Assembly: GCA_030068145.1 (NCBI GenBank)
Contig: JAPJBO010000501.1
Span: 62,001-126,000, forward strand
Reading direction: 5' to 3'
DNA from: Diplonema papillatum
Lineage: Eukaryota > Euglenozoa > Diplonemea > Diplonemida > Diplonemidae
Length of the DNA: 64,000 bases
Below, piece by piece: positions 53,719 to 64,000 of the stretch (positions are counted from its first letter, which is position 1; each line of letters begins with the position of its first letter). The translations under genes and the position numbers were made by a program. The notes under the pieces are model-generated. The model saw nothing but the letters and a program-made list of their open reading frames with translations, searched no databases and was not told the origin of the DNA.

Positions 53719-53898
53719 TGAGCCGGTCCGTCCCTATCTCTTGAACCTGCATCGAAGTGCCTGCCGCTGTTTATCTCAGTGAATCACGGTCCACCACGGT
53801 CTATCAGGTCCATCCCTAGTCCCTAGAGCTGCATCGAATTGTCCGGTGCTGTATTCTTCGGTTTATCACGGTCTATCAAGAGGGGATGGACCGGCTCA
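53719..53898. mobile_element. 180-bp MITE with TGAGCCGGTCC ends, copy 1
   Basis: Terminal inverted repeats are TGAGCCGGTCCGTCCC and, read inward from the right, TGAGCCGGTCCATCCC. TAAAT flanks both sides (53714-53718, 53899-53903). A second copy with a different 5-bp duplication lies at 60388-60568, so this is a genuine transposed family with 5-bp target duplications. Non-coding, hence non-autonomous. Confidence 0.9.
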
Positions 53899-54104
53899 TA
53901 AATGGTAAACTGGGTGACCTGAGAAGGTCCTTTTTTAGACTGTTTTCATAGAGTAGATACTTCTGCAGATTTTTGTAGAAGCCCTGGCAGCCGATGTGGA
54001 CGGTAAAGTGCACGTCTGAAGGCGACGGAGGCCGTCAGCAAACCCCACGATCTGTGCGACTCTAGGGTCGTACGCAGTTCGTGCATTCCGAACCTACCTG
54101 AAGT

Positions 54105-54560
54105 TACGATGGTGGTAATCCGTGTGGGTCATCGTTTCCGTTCTCGTGCAGCACCGGATAGTATACGTTCCGAAAGGTTGCGATGACTGGTACTCCGTGT
54201 GGCCATCGTTTTCGGTATTCCTCACTGTGTGCAGTACCAGATAGTATGCGTTCTGAAGGTTGCGATGACTGGTGTGGAACTCCGTGTGGGCCATCGTCTC
54301 CGTTATCCCTAACTGTGTGCAGTACCAGATAGTTTACGTTCCGAAGGTTACGACGACTGGTACTCCGTGTGGCCATCGTTTTCGGTATTCCTAACTGTGT
54401 GTGCAGTACCAGATAGTATGCGTTCTGAAGGTTACGATGACTGGTGTGGTACTCCGTCTGGGCCATCGTCTCCGTTATCCCAAACTGTGTGCAGTACCGG
54501 ATAGTATACGTTCCGAAGGTTACGATGACTCCGTTTAAGCCATCGTTTCCGGCATCCCGA
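54105..54560. repeat. 82-88 bp tandem array
   Basis: About five and a half units containing GATGACTGGTRTGGWACTCC-like sequence, GGCCATCGTTTTCGGTATTC and TGTGTGCAGTACCAGATAGT. Unit length varies by small indels. Pieces resemble the array at 57735-58050 (GGATAGTACGC). Confidence 0.88.
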
Positions 54561-55318
54561 AGGTGCCTTTATATGGGGCCAGTTGGATAAAAATGGGTGG
54601 CGTTTCCTTGCTCGCCCGTCGTTTCACTCTTGTTTGCGGCACCGCGCGTGATATTGCACACCGAGAACTATCTGCGCATGAGCCAATTCACCTACCCCCC
54701 CCCCCCCTCCCGAAGGTGACCTACGCGGTACCACATGCAGAGTATCGCCACAGATTATATGAATTTTAGAGTTAAAGTTCGCTTGAAATTCCGGGGTTTT
54801 AGGGTCTCCGTGTGACCGTTCATGACTGGGTTCTCTTAGAGCAAGAAGAAAGGGCTGTGTGGTTACGGGTTGTATATTTAGTGCACGCTTTCGTTATGGG
54901 TTATGGCTAGCCATGTCCGGGACTGTTTGTGACCGACACCAAGTACATTCCTTCGTGGAGTGTAGTCTTGGGCCCCCCACGTTCTACAAGTTGTTCATTT
55001 TAACCCAAAAGATTACGCTCGGGGTTTCGCTCGATTACGCTCTAGAAAGCTGACGCACCACGTGCGAAGAGGTAACCGCGACGCCGGCGATGCAGATCAT
55101 CGCCATAGGTTGCTGGCATTCCACCCCAACACTAGAAGGCTCGACAACATTCGATCGGGCAGGGGGGGAGGGGGTCGGTGAATTGGCCCATCTGCCTCTC
55201 GGTGCCGGGTGGATTGTTTGATGGCGTGATGACCACTCACTCCCGCGGGCTTATTGATGGTGATGGTGATGATAGAGCTCAAAGCACAGGGGAGGAGGGG
55301 GCGGGCGGGGCTAAAAAA
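54561..55318. other. Spacer with dispersed repeat pieces
   Basis: A copy of the CTCCGGGTGACC-type motif (TTAAAGTTCGCTTGAAATTC, 54774) and two blocks similar to 7840-8037 (54660-54770, 55010-55170). No gene. Confidence 0.5.
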
Positions 55319-55535
55319 AATACTCGAGGGACTGCCTTGTGCTCATTTCGAAGGAGGCTAGAGGGGGAGAAAACAATACAACTACAAAGTGGGTCTTTTT
55401 TGTCGAACGCTTACGCCCGCCACTAAACCCAGATTTACCTGTGTTTCGTGTGGGCAACAGCACATTTACCTCCTTTGATCTATCGTAACTGGCAGTCTCC
55501 TCAAGCATTTCCTACAAAGCAGGTGCTTGTACAAA
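55319..55535 (+). mobile_element. MITE-like family E, longest uninterrupted copy
   Basis: It runs from ATACTCGAGGGACTGCCTTG to CCTACAAAGCAGGTGCTTGT and a terminal A-run. Near-terminal inverted pieces are TACTCGAGGGACTGCC and TGCTTGAGGAGACTGCC. Other copies: 19855-20238, 47120-47243, and fragments at 53558, 55575 and 58756. Confidence 0.7.
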
Positions 55536-55745
55536 AAAAAAAGAGTCGGCGAAAAAAAAGGAGCCGCCCCCGGTGCTTATTGCGACGGAGGCTAGTGGAG
55601 GGGGTGGGTGGGTGGAAAGGACGATAGATGTACAAAATGGTATTTTCCACGTCCGGCCCCGGCTACGGCACAATTTTCCTCCCCTTTGAGTTTGCAAGAA
55701 GGGGCCGACGGGTTTGCGGAGGGAGGAGGCGCATGGCTATAACAC

Positions 55746-55749
<4 letters not shown>

Positions 55750-55803
<54 letters not shown>
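55750..55803. repeat. GA dinucleotide microsatellite
   Basis: Pure (GA)n of about 27 units directly before dispersed element copy 2. Confidence 0.95.
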
Positions 55804-55806
<3 letters not shown>

Positions 55807-55975
55807 AGAGTGCAGGGAACATCTCTCCAGGGAGTATCCGGTCGCCCCACTACTGTCCCGTACTACTACGGCGGGCGTAAGTCGCTACGTCGTAGGCGCG
55901 GTGCGAGCCGCGGCCCCTGTCATAGATGATGATTGCACCGATGGTGGCGCAGCCGGCGGCGTTCTGACTGACGGG
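55804..55975. mobile_element. Dispersed ~185-bp element copy 2
   Basis: GTTAGAGTGCAGGGAACATC to GCGTTCTGACTGACG, the same element as 25610-25795, with the GA tract much longer here. Confidence 0.72.
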
Positions 55976-56152
55976 CGAGACCGCCTGGCAGGCGTGTGCT
56001 GACACGTTGTGTCGCGGGCTCTCCTCCTTTTGGCAATAGATTACGAGCACGACCACCCCGAGCCGACCCCAGAGAACTCGGGTTGAGTTCTACGACTGTA
56101 CCCATCCGGTAGCACTCCTTAACTAGCCTGAACCAACCGGACCAAAGACTGT
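55976..56152. repeat. ~178-bp dispersed repeat F, copy 1
   Basis: GGGCGAGACCGCCTGGCAGG to GAACCAACCGGACCAAAGAC, repeated almost exactly at 60063-60241. It directly follows the GA-linked element here but not at 60 kb, so it moves or is copied separately. Confidence 0.82.
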
Positions 56153-56534
56153 CAGTCACTCCTTCCTCGTTCTTTTTGGCTTGAGGCGAGAAGACGCTAG
56201 CTCCAATTATCTCGGGTGTTTTCCTACGAAGCACTATTCCCTCACACTTTGTTTGTGCGTGCCGGTTGATCGTTTTCCACTTGTATTTACCCTGCGTCGT
56301 TTGCAGATAAGGGCATCTGATCAACCACCAAAACACGCTGGCTGCGTCTTTTTAGCCTGCACAATACATTGAAGGGCAACCCGCAAGATTGTTAGTACTA
56401 AAAGGACAGGTGCTTCGGTTTGTTCGTGCGTGGCGGTTGATCGGTTTCCCATTGTGTGTTGTCCCTGTGTCATTATCAGAATCGCAAGGAATTCTCATCA
56501 ACCACCAAAACACGCCGTCTACGCCTTTTCGTAC
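56153..56534. repeat. Two tandem diverged ~170-bp units
   Basis: Both contain TTTGTTYGTGCGTGSCGGTTGATCG and end ATCAACCACCAAAACACGC (56240-56345, 56415-56520). The GGTTGAT and ATCAACC pieces make each unit a weak inverted repeat. TACATTGAAGGGCAACCCGC follows the first unit and recurs at 56780. Confidence 0.7.
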
Positions 56535-56765
56535 ACAACTCGACGCTGCTGCCCGACAAAGAACAGAAGGGATCCCAAGTGCTGTAACTACCGAACCACG
56601 TGTTGAACGGATGTGAGGTCATGCGGGTCTACCCCTACACGACAAATCACACAAACTGGTGGCGTAAGCGAAGAACAAATCAGTTTGTGTTTGTATTGGA
56701 ATTGCCCCTTACCTCTATAGTTCCTCCCTTCCATTCGGAGTCGAAGCAGCTACGTCGAGTATTGT
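56535..56765. mobile_element. MITE-like element with CTCGACGNNGCTGC ends, copy 2
   Basis: Inverted relative to 6763-7008. The left end is ACTCGACGCTGCTGCCCGAC and the right end, read inward, ACTCGACGTAGCTGCTTCGA. Both copies keep the same 14-bp terminal pattern. Confidence 0.68.
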
Positions 56766-57360
56766 AGTGTGCAGCACAGTACATTGAAGGGCAACCCGCA
56801 AGATTGTCGGTGCTAAAAAGATTGTCCGAGAACCGCGTAGCGTGAACCAAAGCCAAGCGGCGGGCACAGTAGGGTTAGCCGCGCCGAGTCCGGCACGGAA
56901 GTACGTTCTAGACTGAAGCCTGCAGAAGGTGCTTCTGGAGGAAGGCAAACGCGCGGCGCAGCAATCGTTTGAGTGATCTTTGCACCGCCAGATTCTCGAT
57001 TCAAACCGATTCAACTCGATCAACGATAATCAGCAAGCCAATCGTCATCGAATCAAGAGTCGAAAGCAGTCTGAGAGATTCGATTTTCAAGCGACACTCA
57101 ACTGCTTATGGGCACGGGCGAACCCAGCCCGCTAATGCGTTCGACGACCTGATGAGTCTCATGCTTCTGCAATTCCCATTGACTATCGCGTCTGGCCGCG
57201 GTCTTCATCGTTCCCAGAGCCAAGACATCCACCGATAAGTGCAATTGATGTCACCCTCGATCAACCGCAGTTGAGCCGAGGGGAACAGTTGTTTTGCCTT
57301 TCCGATTGCTCGGGATTTTCGATTTCCTTCATGACATGGGCCATGTTTGAATCCTCGGTT
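56766..57360. other. Spacer, no gene recognised
   Basis: Short frames only; no motif. Confidence 0.45.
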
Positions 57361-57364
57361 TCCA

Positions 57365-57604
57365 ATCAGTTTGAAAGTCGTTTCCTCGTTCCATTCAGAA
57401 TTGAAATATTTGGTAATGATCCTGCTGCCGGTTCACCTACAGCAACCTTGTTACGACTTTTGCTTCCTCTAGCTGAGAAACATTGCTTGGGTTCGGGCGT
57501 AGAACTTGTTGCCAAGAACGAGCTTCCCTCTCCCAAGCTCTATCCCACAGCCAATCGGTAGCAACGACGGGCGGTGTGTACAAAGTGGCAGGGACGTAAA
57601 ACAG
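57365..57604 (-). rRNA. SSU rRNA 3'-end fragment with ITS1 start (relic copy 2)
   Basis: The minus strand has ACGTCCCTGCC, TTTGTACACACCGCCCGTCG, a helix-44 segment GAGCTTGGGAGAGGGAAGCT, GAGGAAGCAAAAGTCGTAAC, AAGGTTGCTGTAGGTGAACC and GGCAGCAGGATCATTACC, then ITS1 (AAATATTTCAATTCTGAATG). The rRNA part spans about 57417-57604. It starts at the same point as the copy at 19503-19680, so both descend from one truncated founder or the same break. Better conserved than the first copy. Confidence 0.9.
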
Positions 57605-57734
57605 TTTCCGCAAGCAAGGAACGCGGCGCGGCAAAGGTGCGGTAAGACGACGCTGGCGCGGTTTGAAATCTTTTCGAACCTACCCAAAAGGCTGCCATGG
57701 CCCGGTGTTACTCTGAGTGGATCGGCCATCGTTT
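57605..57734. other. Short spacer
   Basis: No feature seen. Confidence 0.4.
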
Positions 57735-58050
57735 CCTTTTTCCATGATTGTGTGCCGGATAGTACACTTGGTCCAGGACACCACTTCCCTCCACAGCCCG
57801 TCATTGTACACAAAGTGCACAACTGGCACTGGACTCCCTAGTCCAACGGAAGCACGTTGCGGATAGTACGCTTCGTCAAAGTCATCCTCGCCACAGCCCG
57901 CCATTGTACACAAAGTGCACAACTGGCACTGGACTCCCTAGTCCAACGGAAGCACGTTGCGGATAGTACGCTTGGTCTAAGACATCCTCGCCACAGCCTG
58001 TCATTGTACACAAAGTGTACAGCTGGCACTGGACGTCCCTAGTCAAACGG
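57735..58050. repeat. Three ~103-bp tandem units
   Basis: Each has GATAGTACGCTTSGTC, GTACACAAAGTGCACAACTG and GGCACTGGACTCCCTAGTCC. The third is the most diverged. Confidence 0.88.
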
Positions 58051-58824
58051 AAGCAGATTACGGTGAGCCTCAAGTGGTGGCTCGCCCGTCGAAAAGAAGC
58101 GAAGCAGAACATTGTTGAAGTATTATGACGTATCTAGCTGGGCGGGCCTTCTGTGACTCGACAGTGGACGGCGCCGTTCATCCTTTCCCGGCCCCAGCCA
58201 ACTGGCGCAAAAAGTCTTGCCGGAGCTCGCATGGGACTCGGCACTGAGAAGCGGGGTGGTTCGCTCAACACAACGTGGTGAGGTCCAGCCTCAGAAGCTG
58301 GGGTTACAGAGGGAGTGCCCGAGTCACCTCCGAAAAGCGGGCGTGCTGCAACCAAAAACTCGTGGAAATCCACACCCGAAAAGCGGGTGTGACACCCGCT
58401 AACTACAGCTGTAACTCGGCTGATCTCCTCCGTGTAGCTATAGGCGAACCTTTGGGCGGAGCCACGGGGGCGGTGGCCTGTCTGACTTATTTTCGAAAGC
58501 TGCAGGGAGCAGTTGACTGGACCCCTTGAGTTTGTGCTAACTCAACGATTGTGGGAGTCGGGAGAACCTAGCATGGCCACAAAGCAGGACCGATCCCGCC
58601 CCTTTCGTGAGAAAGGGCGGAGAATAAAAAACGCCTTCTTTTTTCCATCTGTCTTGTCGAGAGCTGCGACTCAACTGTTCCCCTTCGCGTCGTCACTCGA
58701 ACGCATCCCTTGTCTGCGTGCAAGCAAGGGGCAGGAATAAGTCGCAACTCTTAGCTAAAAAGCAGGTGCTTTAGGATTCGACCTTCCCGGGGGGCTTCCC
58801 CTCAGTCGTGAGCAGCGCTGGGAG
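58051..58824. other. Spacer, no gene recognised
   Basis: No motif. A short internal repeat, GAAAAGCGGGYGTG, occurs twice near 58333 and 58378. Confidence 0.45.
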
Positions 58825-58940
58825 CTTTTGAGTACATGAACCATGGATCAGCATGCGTTTTCTCACGGGCCAGGTTGCTTAATGCCGTCGGCATCGCCTG
58901 CAATTGAGTCGCCAAGATCGAGTACTTGTGGTGTATAGGG
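58825..58940 (-). mobile_element. Degraded 3' end of an R1-type retrotransposon
   Basis: GAGTACATGAACCATGGATC, GCATGCGTTTTC, then ATTGAGTCGCCAAGATCGAG and TACTTGTGG align with 29284-29395, the 3' UTR and last codons of R1. The rest of the element is missing. Confidence 0.7.
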
Positions 58941-60062
58941 GGCACAAACTCAAGAGGCCGAGCCAACTACTCCCTGCGGGATTTGAATACTTTCAAAAGT
59001 CGAAAGTTGTGCCACGAGCTCGACTTACGCACGCACACTCTCGGTGCAAGGTAAGCCGAACGCAAAACGTGTGGACGAATAGTGTGAACACGCGTCGCAA
59101 TGGCCGCGATGGGGGTCTTCATTCAATTCGCATTCAATTCACTCCGTCTATAGCGCACGGACGTTTGGTAGCGTAATTGTGGTCATAGAGTGAAGGATTG
59201 CTTGTTTTTCCGAGTTTTTCAAGCCACCGGGTGACCTTTCAATGGGGTTCTTTCGTACGAAGAGAAGACACTGTGGAAACATAAAAAGCAAGTGAGGGAG
59301 GTGGCTGGAAGTGGTCTAGCCAGAGAAATAAGGGCACCCCAGCTGCAACACTGGCGAGGTACGGGCCAGCAAACTCTCGCGCCTGCATCCCGCGTGTGCT
59401 TCTTATTTCCTCTCGAACAAGCAACTGGGCCATTTTTTCTTTTTGCGGAACGCCAACGTTTTGGGATTACTGATTTAGTCGTTTTGTTTTTTTTTTTCGT
59501 TTTGTGCTGTGGGAGCTGGGTAAAGGGGTCGAATAATAACAGTTAATTGACACACGTCTGGTTGCCTAAAACACCACCGCTACTGACCCTGCTAGTAGTT
59601 CGGCTACCCGGAACTTTTTTTAGTATTCGACAAATCGAATAACAACACAGGTGTTAGTATTCGACCCCCCCCCCCCGTTCTTAGTTCAGAGGTTCCTGGG
59701 GTTTGCAGATCTTGACCGTTTCTGGGTGGGCGTTTGGTCAACGTGTCGTTTCGGTGGCTCGGGGCAGAGCTGACACACTTCCGCAACGTTGTCCAAAAGT
59801 AACCGCGGCTTGCAGCACATGGGTCTGCCCTCCAGCACCCCCGGCACCTGCTGCGAGCGCACTGTTGTAAATACCACCGCTTCCTCCCAGGCGAAGGAAA
59901 CCTTTCAGTGTGTGCGAATGAAAACGTTTTTTTGTTTTACTTTTGTTTTGTGTCGGTCGCTCAGGGCTCCCACTGCGGTCAAGACACCGATGGTTGTCAG
60001 TGGTTTTGCACCGGGACGGGCGACTTCTTGGGGACTCTGACGAGTCCGTGTCATCCAATGAC
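58941..60062. other. Spacer, no gene recognised
   Basis: Homopolymers (T-run near 59487, C-run near 59664) and a diverged CCGGGTGACC motif near 59210; no gene. Confidence 0.45.
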
Positions 60063-60241
60063 GGGCGAGACCGCCTGGCAGGCGTGTGCTGACACGTTGT
60101 GTCGCGGGCTCTCCTTCTTTTGGCAATAGATTACGAGCACGACCACCCCGAGCCGACCCCAGGAGAACTCGGGTTGAGTTCTACGACTGTACCCATCCGG
60201 TAGCACTCCTTAACTAGCCTGAACCAACCGGACCAAAGACT
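60063..60241. repeat. ~178-bp dispersed repeat F, copy 2
   Basis: Same orientation as 55976-56152 and nearly identical, differing by one inserted G. Confidence 0.82.
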
Positions 60242-60387
60242 CCCGTGCTTTCCGTGTCCACCTCTGAGCTTGCTTCGTCCAGCTCTTTCGGGTTTCTCCG
60301 GGTTTCGGAATCGGGTTTCTACGGAGCCTTGCGCTCTCCCCAATTCCAGGGAGACACTACGGCTACCCTTGCTGCCGCTCTCGCTAC

Positions 60388-60568
60388 TGAGCCGGTCCGT
60401 CCCTATCTCTTGAAACTGCATCGAAGTGCCTGCCGCTGTTTATCACAGTGAATCACAGTCCACCACGGTCTATCAGGTCCATCCCCTAGTCCCTAGAGCT
60501 GCATCGAATTGCCCGGTGCTGTATTCTTCGGTCTACCCCGGTCTATCAAGAGGGGATGGACCGGCTCA
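60388..60568. mobile_element. 181-bp MITE with TGAGCCGGTCC ends, copy 2
   Basis: Same terminal repeats as 53719-53898, flanked by GCTAC on both sides (60383-60387, 60569-60573). Confidence 0.9.
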
Positions 60569-60573
60569 GCTAC

Positions 60574-61537
<964 letters not shown>

Positions 61538-61914
61538 CCCGAGAACTGTTTTCTTTCTTCTTTTTTGAGATTACTGATGGTGGTCACTTGCAGTGAGGGG
61601 CTGTAGCCCCCGTCGACTCGAAACTGAAACGGGTTGAGTTACTAACTCGGGGGATTCCTCGCGCAGTTCCCGGGTGTAGCGCTTATCGTACACGTAGTCA
61701 CGTGATACTCTCGAGAGGAGACACTTTACACGGCTGCGGCGTGGACTGGCCGGTACCTTCGCCGTTGTCAGAAGGAAAAGGGGCGTTCACGCACAGCATC
61801 GCAAGCGATCGATTTAGCCCGAGTGTCTCACATTGCAACAGCCAACCGCGCTGGATTGCGCCGACCAGCGCCGCCCACACGGTGTACTCCAGCACGGTGG
61901 GAGTCAGCTGAGGT
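61538..61914. other. Spacer, no gene recognised
   Basis: No motif seen. Confidence 0.4.
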
Positions 61915-62150
61915 CAAATGTCGGGTGTGGGTACACCCGCAAATCCAGTGTGAAGTCCGGTGTGAAACCCGCCAATCCAGTGTGAAATCGTGAAATCCGG
62001 TGTGAAACCCGCAAATCCAGTGGGACGCCCGCAAATCCAGCGTGAAATCCAGTGCGACCCGCAGAAACAGGTGATCATGCTGGATTCACACTGGATTTTG
62101 CGGGTGTCGCGCCGGATCCTTACTACTTTCCTGGATTTGCAGGTGTGTCA
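61915..62150. repeat. Short imperfect repeats of AATCCAGTGTGAAA
   Basis: About eight units of roughly 17-20 bp (CCGCAAATCCAGTGTGAAAT, CCGGTGTGAAACCCGC) in both orientations, including GGATTTGCAGGTGTGTCA near 62133 reversed. Confidence 0.75.
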
Positions 62151-62369
62151 CAGCCGCAAAATGGACCGCACAATTTTGACTCCTCCACCCGACACCGTGC
62201 AGTGTTGGATACAGCACCGATAATCTCCCGTCGGTTCGCCCGACAGATGCAACGCCAAGCCAGCACGCGCCCGCTCATGAAATATGAAGCTAAAGGTCGG
62301 GCGGGTAAGGCTGGTCCTACCAGGAGGGTTGTGCCTCTGACTGCCTGTGTTCTCACCTGTTGTACCGTC

Positions 62370-63137
62370 GCCTGGCATGCCATTCAAGGGGCTCGCTATT
62401 GGAGACGACGAGGAACCTCGTGGGCTGCTTCCAGGGTTGATTCTCGAATGCCACACGGGCTAGAGCATTGTTCATACACGTCGTCGCACTCGCGTATTTA
62501 TTGCCGGCGTCTCGACCTCAAACAGACCGTTGTGCGCTGCTGTCAGATGCAGTAGCTACTGCGTGCATGCAGGGACGCAAAGTCGGTTGGGGACACGTCT
62601 TGCCTGCTATCCTGCTATCTTTGCTGAGAAAACGGGAGTACTCTCACTATGTCGTATCGCGGTCAGTCCATTCGGCTTTGGGTGCCAGGTTGACTAAGCC
62701 GGTCAGTCAGCGTGCCATTCAAGAGGTCGTGCTGCGGGAGGTGTTGCGGAACCTCGCGAGTTGTTCCGGGGACGACTCCTGCAGTCCGCTGGGGGCCTGA
62801 GGCTTGTGCGACGCTTGCTGATGTAGCAATGGATGTGCGCGTCGCTGGCTTGGGCGGGGGTCAGGTATGCACGCAAGTGCTGGAACAGCGCTTGGGGGGT
62901 TGTCGTGGCTTAGCGCACTCGCATACGTGTTGCCGGCGTCTCGACCTCAGACAGGCCGTTGTGCGCTGCTGTCAGATGCAGTAGTTGCGGCGTTGGCATT
63001 CAAGGACGCAAGTCGGTTGAGGACACGTCTTGCCTGCTATCTTTTGCCGAGAAAACGGGAGTTTTCTCACTGTGCCGTATCGCGGTCATATACGAGCCAG
63101 GTCCATTCAGCTTCGGGTGCCAGGTTGACTAAGCCGG
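62370..63137 (-). repeat. Tandem copies of the phosphatase 3' end
   Basis: The last ~230 bp of the phosphatase C-terminal exon recur at 62670-62913 (GCCATTCAAGAGGTCGTGCT, CTCGCGAGTTGTTCCGGGGA) and as a shorter diverged piece at 62375-62460. A spacer with GTTGTGCGCTGCTGTCAGAT lies after each (62530, 62955). The unit is about 460 bp. These copies lie downstream of the gene on the minus strand and lack catalytic sequence. Confidence 0.85.
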
Positions 63138-64000
63138 TCAGTCAGCGTGCCATTCAAGAGGTCTTGCTCGGGAGGTGTTGCGGAATCTCGCGAGTTGTTC
63201 CGGGGACGGCTCCTGCAGCCCGCTGGGGGCCTGGGGCTTGTGCGACGGCGGGTAGCACTTGCTGATGTAGTAGTGGATGTGCGCGTCGCTGGCTTGGGCG
63301 AGGGTCAGGTGTGCACGCAAGTGCTGGAACAGCGCTTGGGGGGTTGTCGTGGAGGGGTCGTCGTGGGGGAATTGCTCGCGGATGTCGGCGTGCCACGAGG
63401 ACCAAGGCGGGTCGCGGCGGGAGATGGCTTTGGAGAGGTCTTTCGAGGACATGTACACGCCGGTCACTCCTCTGGAGGCGAACTGCAAGATGTCGTCGTC
63501 GCTGTGCTCAGCACCCTCGGGGGACTGCTTGATGTGCATGACCAGCGCCTCGATTTCGGACAGATGCTCGTACACTGCTAGAGGGAAGAGATACTTGCGG
63601 GTAGACGCGAAGTCAATAGCTTCTTCATACGGCAGCCCACGGCCACTGCCTGACAAGGGGAGGAAAGGTGCTGTCTCGGGATCGTCGAAGGAGGCGAGGA
63701 TCGGGTCCCACGAAAAGCTTACGGGCGTGGGGTTGGGGTCGGCGCTGTCCATCAGCAGCACGCTGCCGTTGTTCGCGAAGGCGCGGGAGCGCATGCTGGG
63801 CCAGAGGGTCCCGTAGTAGTTGGACGCGGAGAAGACCGTGAACACCAGCCCCGAGTGGTTTACACTCACCCCCTCCGGGCTTTTGCACTGGTGCGAGCGG
63901 ATTACGTAGCGGAGGCCCTCGGCCGCTAACCATCGGCGCGTCAGCCGCTCGCCAAACACGCGTCCGATTCCTCGCGAGTTTGTATCCCGCTCGCCGGCTC
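63138..64000 (-). CDS. PPP-family phosphatase, C-terminal exon (copy 2, cut by window edge)
   Basis: A close paralogue of 26437-27310: AGERDTNSRGIGRVFGERLT, YVIRSHQCKSPEGV, FTVFSASNYYG and the same long tail ending PLEWHAD. It has a single SKAISRRD where copy 1 has SEAISEAISRRD, and several substitutions (DEEAIDFASTRKYL region). The frame is open to the right edge, so the upstream catalytic exon should lie beyond 64000. Confidence 0.85.
   Translation of the reverse strand, partial: AGERDTNSRGIGRVFGERLTRRWLAAEGLRYVIRSHQCKSPEGVSVNHSGLVFTVFSASNYYGTLWPSMRSRAFANNGSVLLMDSADPNPTPVSFSWDPILASFDDPETAPFLPLSGSGRGLPYEEAIDFASTRKYLFPLAVYEHLSEIEALVMHIKQSPEGAEHSDDDILQFASRGVTGVYMSSKDLSKAISRRDPPWSSWHADIREQFPHDDPSTTTPQALFQHLRAHLTLAQASDAHIHYYISKCYPPSHKPQAPSGLQEPSPEQLARFRNTSRARPLEWHAD

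Overview
The window is nuclear DNA of a eukaryote, most plausibly a protist or alga. Host-like exons are GC-rich, carry homopolymer runs (poly-Ala, poly-Gln), have GT-AG introns, and sit in more AT-balanced spacer DNA packed with repeats. I cannot name the organism. Two fragments of the small-subunit rRNA 3' end are present but diverge from the near-universal terminal sequence. All host-like genes are read on the minus strand. 

Layout. 1-5.6 kb: an EXO1-type 5'-3' exonuclease/flap nuclease, with a catalytic exon at 4599-5622 and a low-complexity last exon at 1532-2658. The end of the last exon is tandemly repeated (about 560 bp units) to the left edge, and degraded copies of its start lie in the intron. 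5.7-17 kb: no recognisable gene, but minisatellites, dispersed repeats and a 4-kb foldback element (10298-14306) whose arms are arrays of a 41-bp palindromic repeat around a spacer with a tRNA-like sequence. 17-24.7 kb: exons that probably form one gene for a membrane-anchored P-loop NTPase. Its first exon, an intron and its second exon are each tied to a tandem array. The second-exon array fuses exon sequence to rRNA/ITS1 sequence in a 255-bp frame-preserving higher-order repeat. 25-27.3 kb: tandem 320-bp repeats and the C-terminal half of a PPP-family phosphatase. 28.8-46 kb: a nest of non-LTR retrotransposons, with two 5'-truncated families, a full-length two-ORF element (37890-45512, 19-bp target duplication) whose ORF2 carries OTU, endonuclease, RT, zinc-knuckle and RNase H domains, and an isolated OTU-like fragment. 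46.3-47 kb: the N-terminal half of the phosphatase, so the nest probably lies inside that gene. 47-62 kb: duplicated spacers, a large palindromic minisatellite, a phosphatase pseudogene fragment, MITE-like elements, rRNA debris and a 660-bp AC microsatellite. 62.4-64 kb: a second C-terminal phosphatase exon running off the right edge, with tandem copies of its 3' end. 

The recurring theme is tandem amplification of exon edges at several separate exons of three genes, together with inverted minisatellite arrays and nested retroelements. Gene models joining distant exons are inference. Reading frames, motifs, repeats and target duplications were read directly from the sequence.
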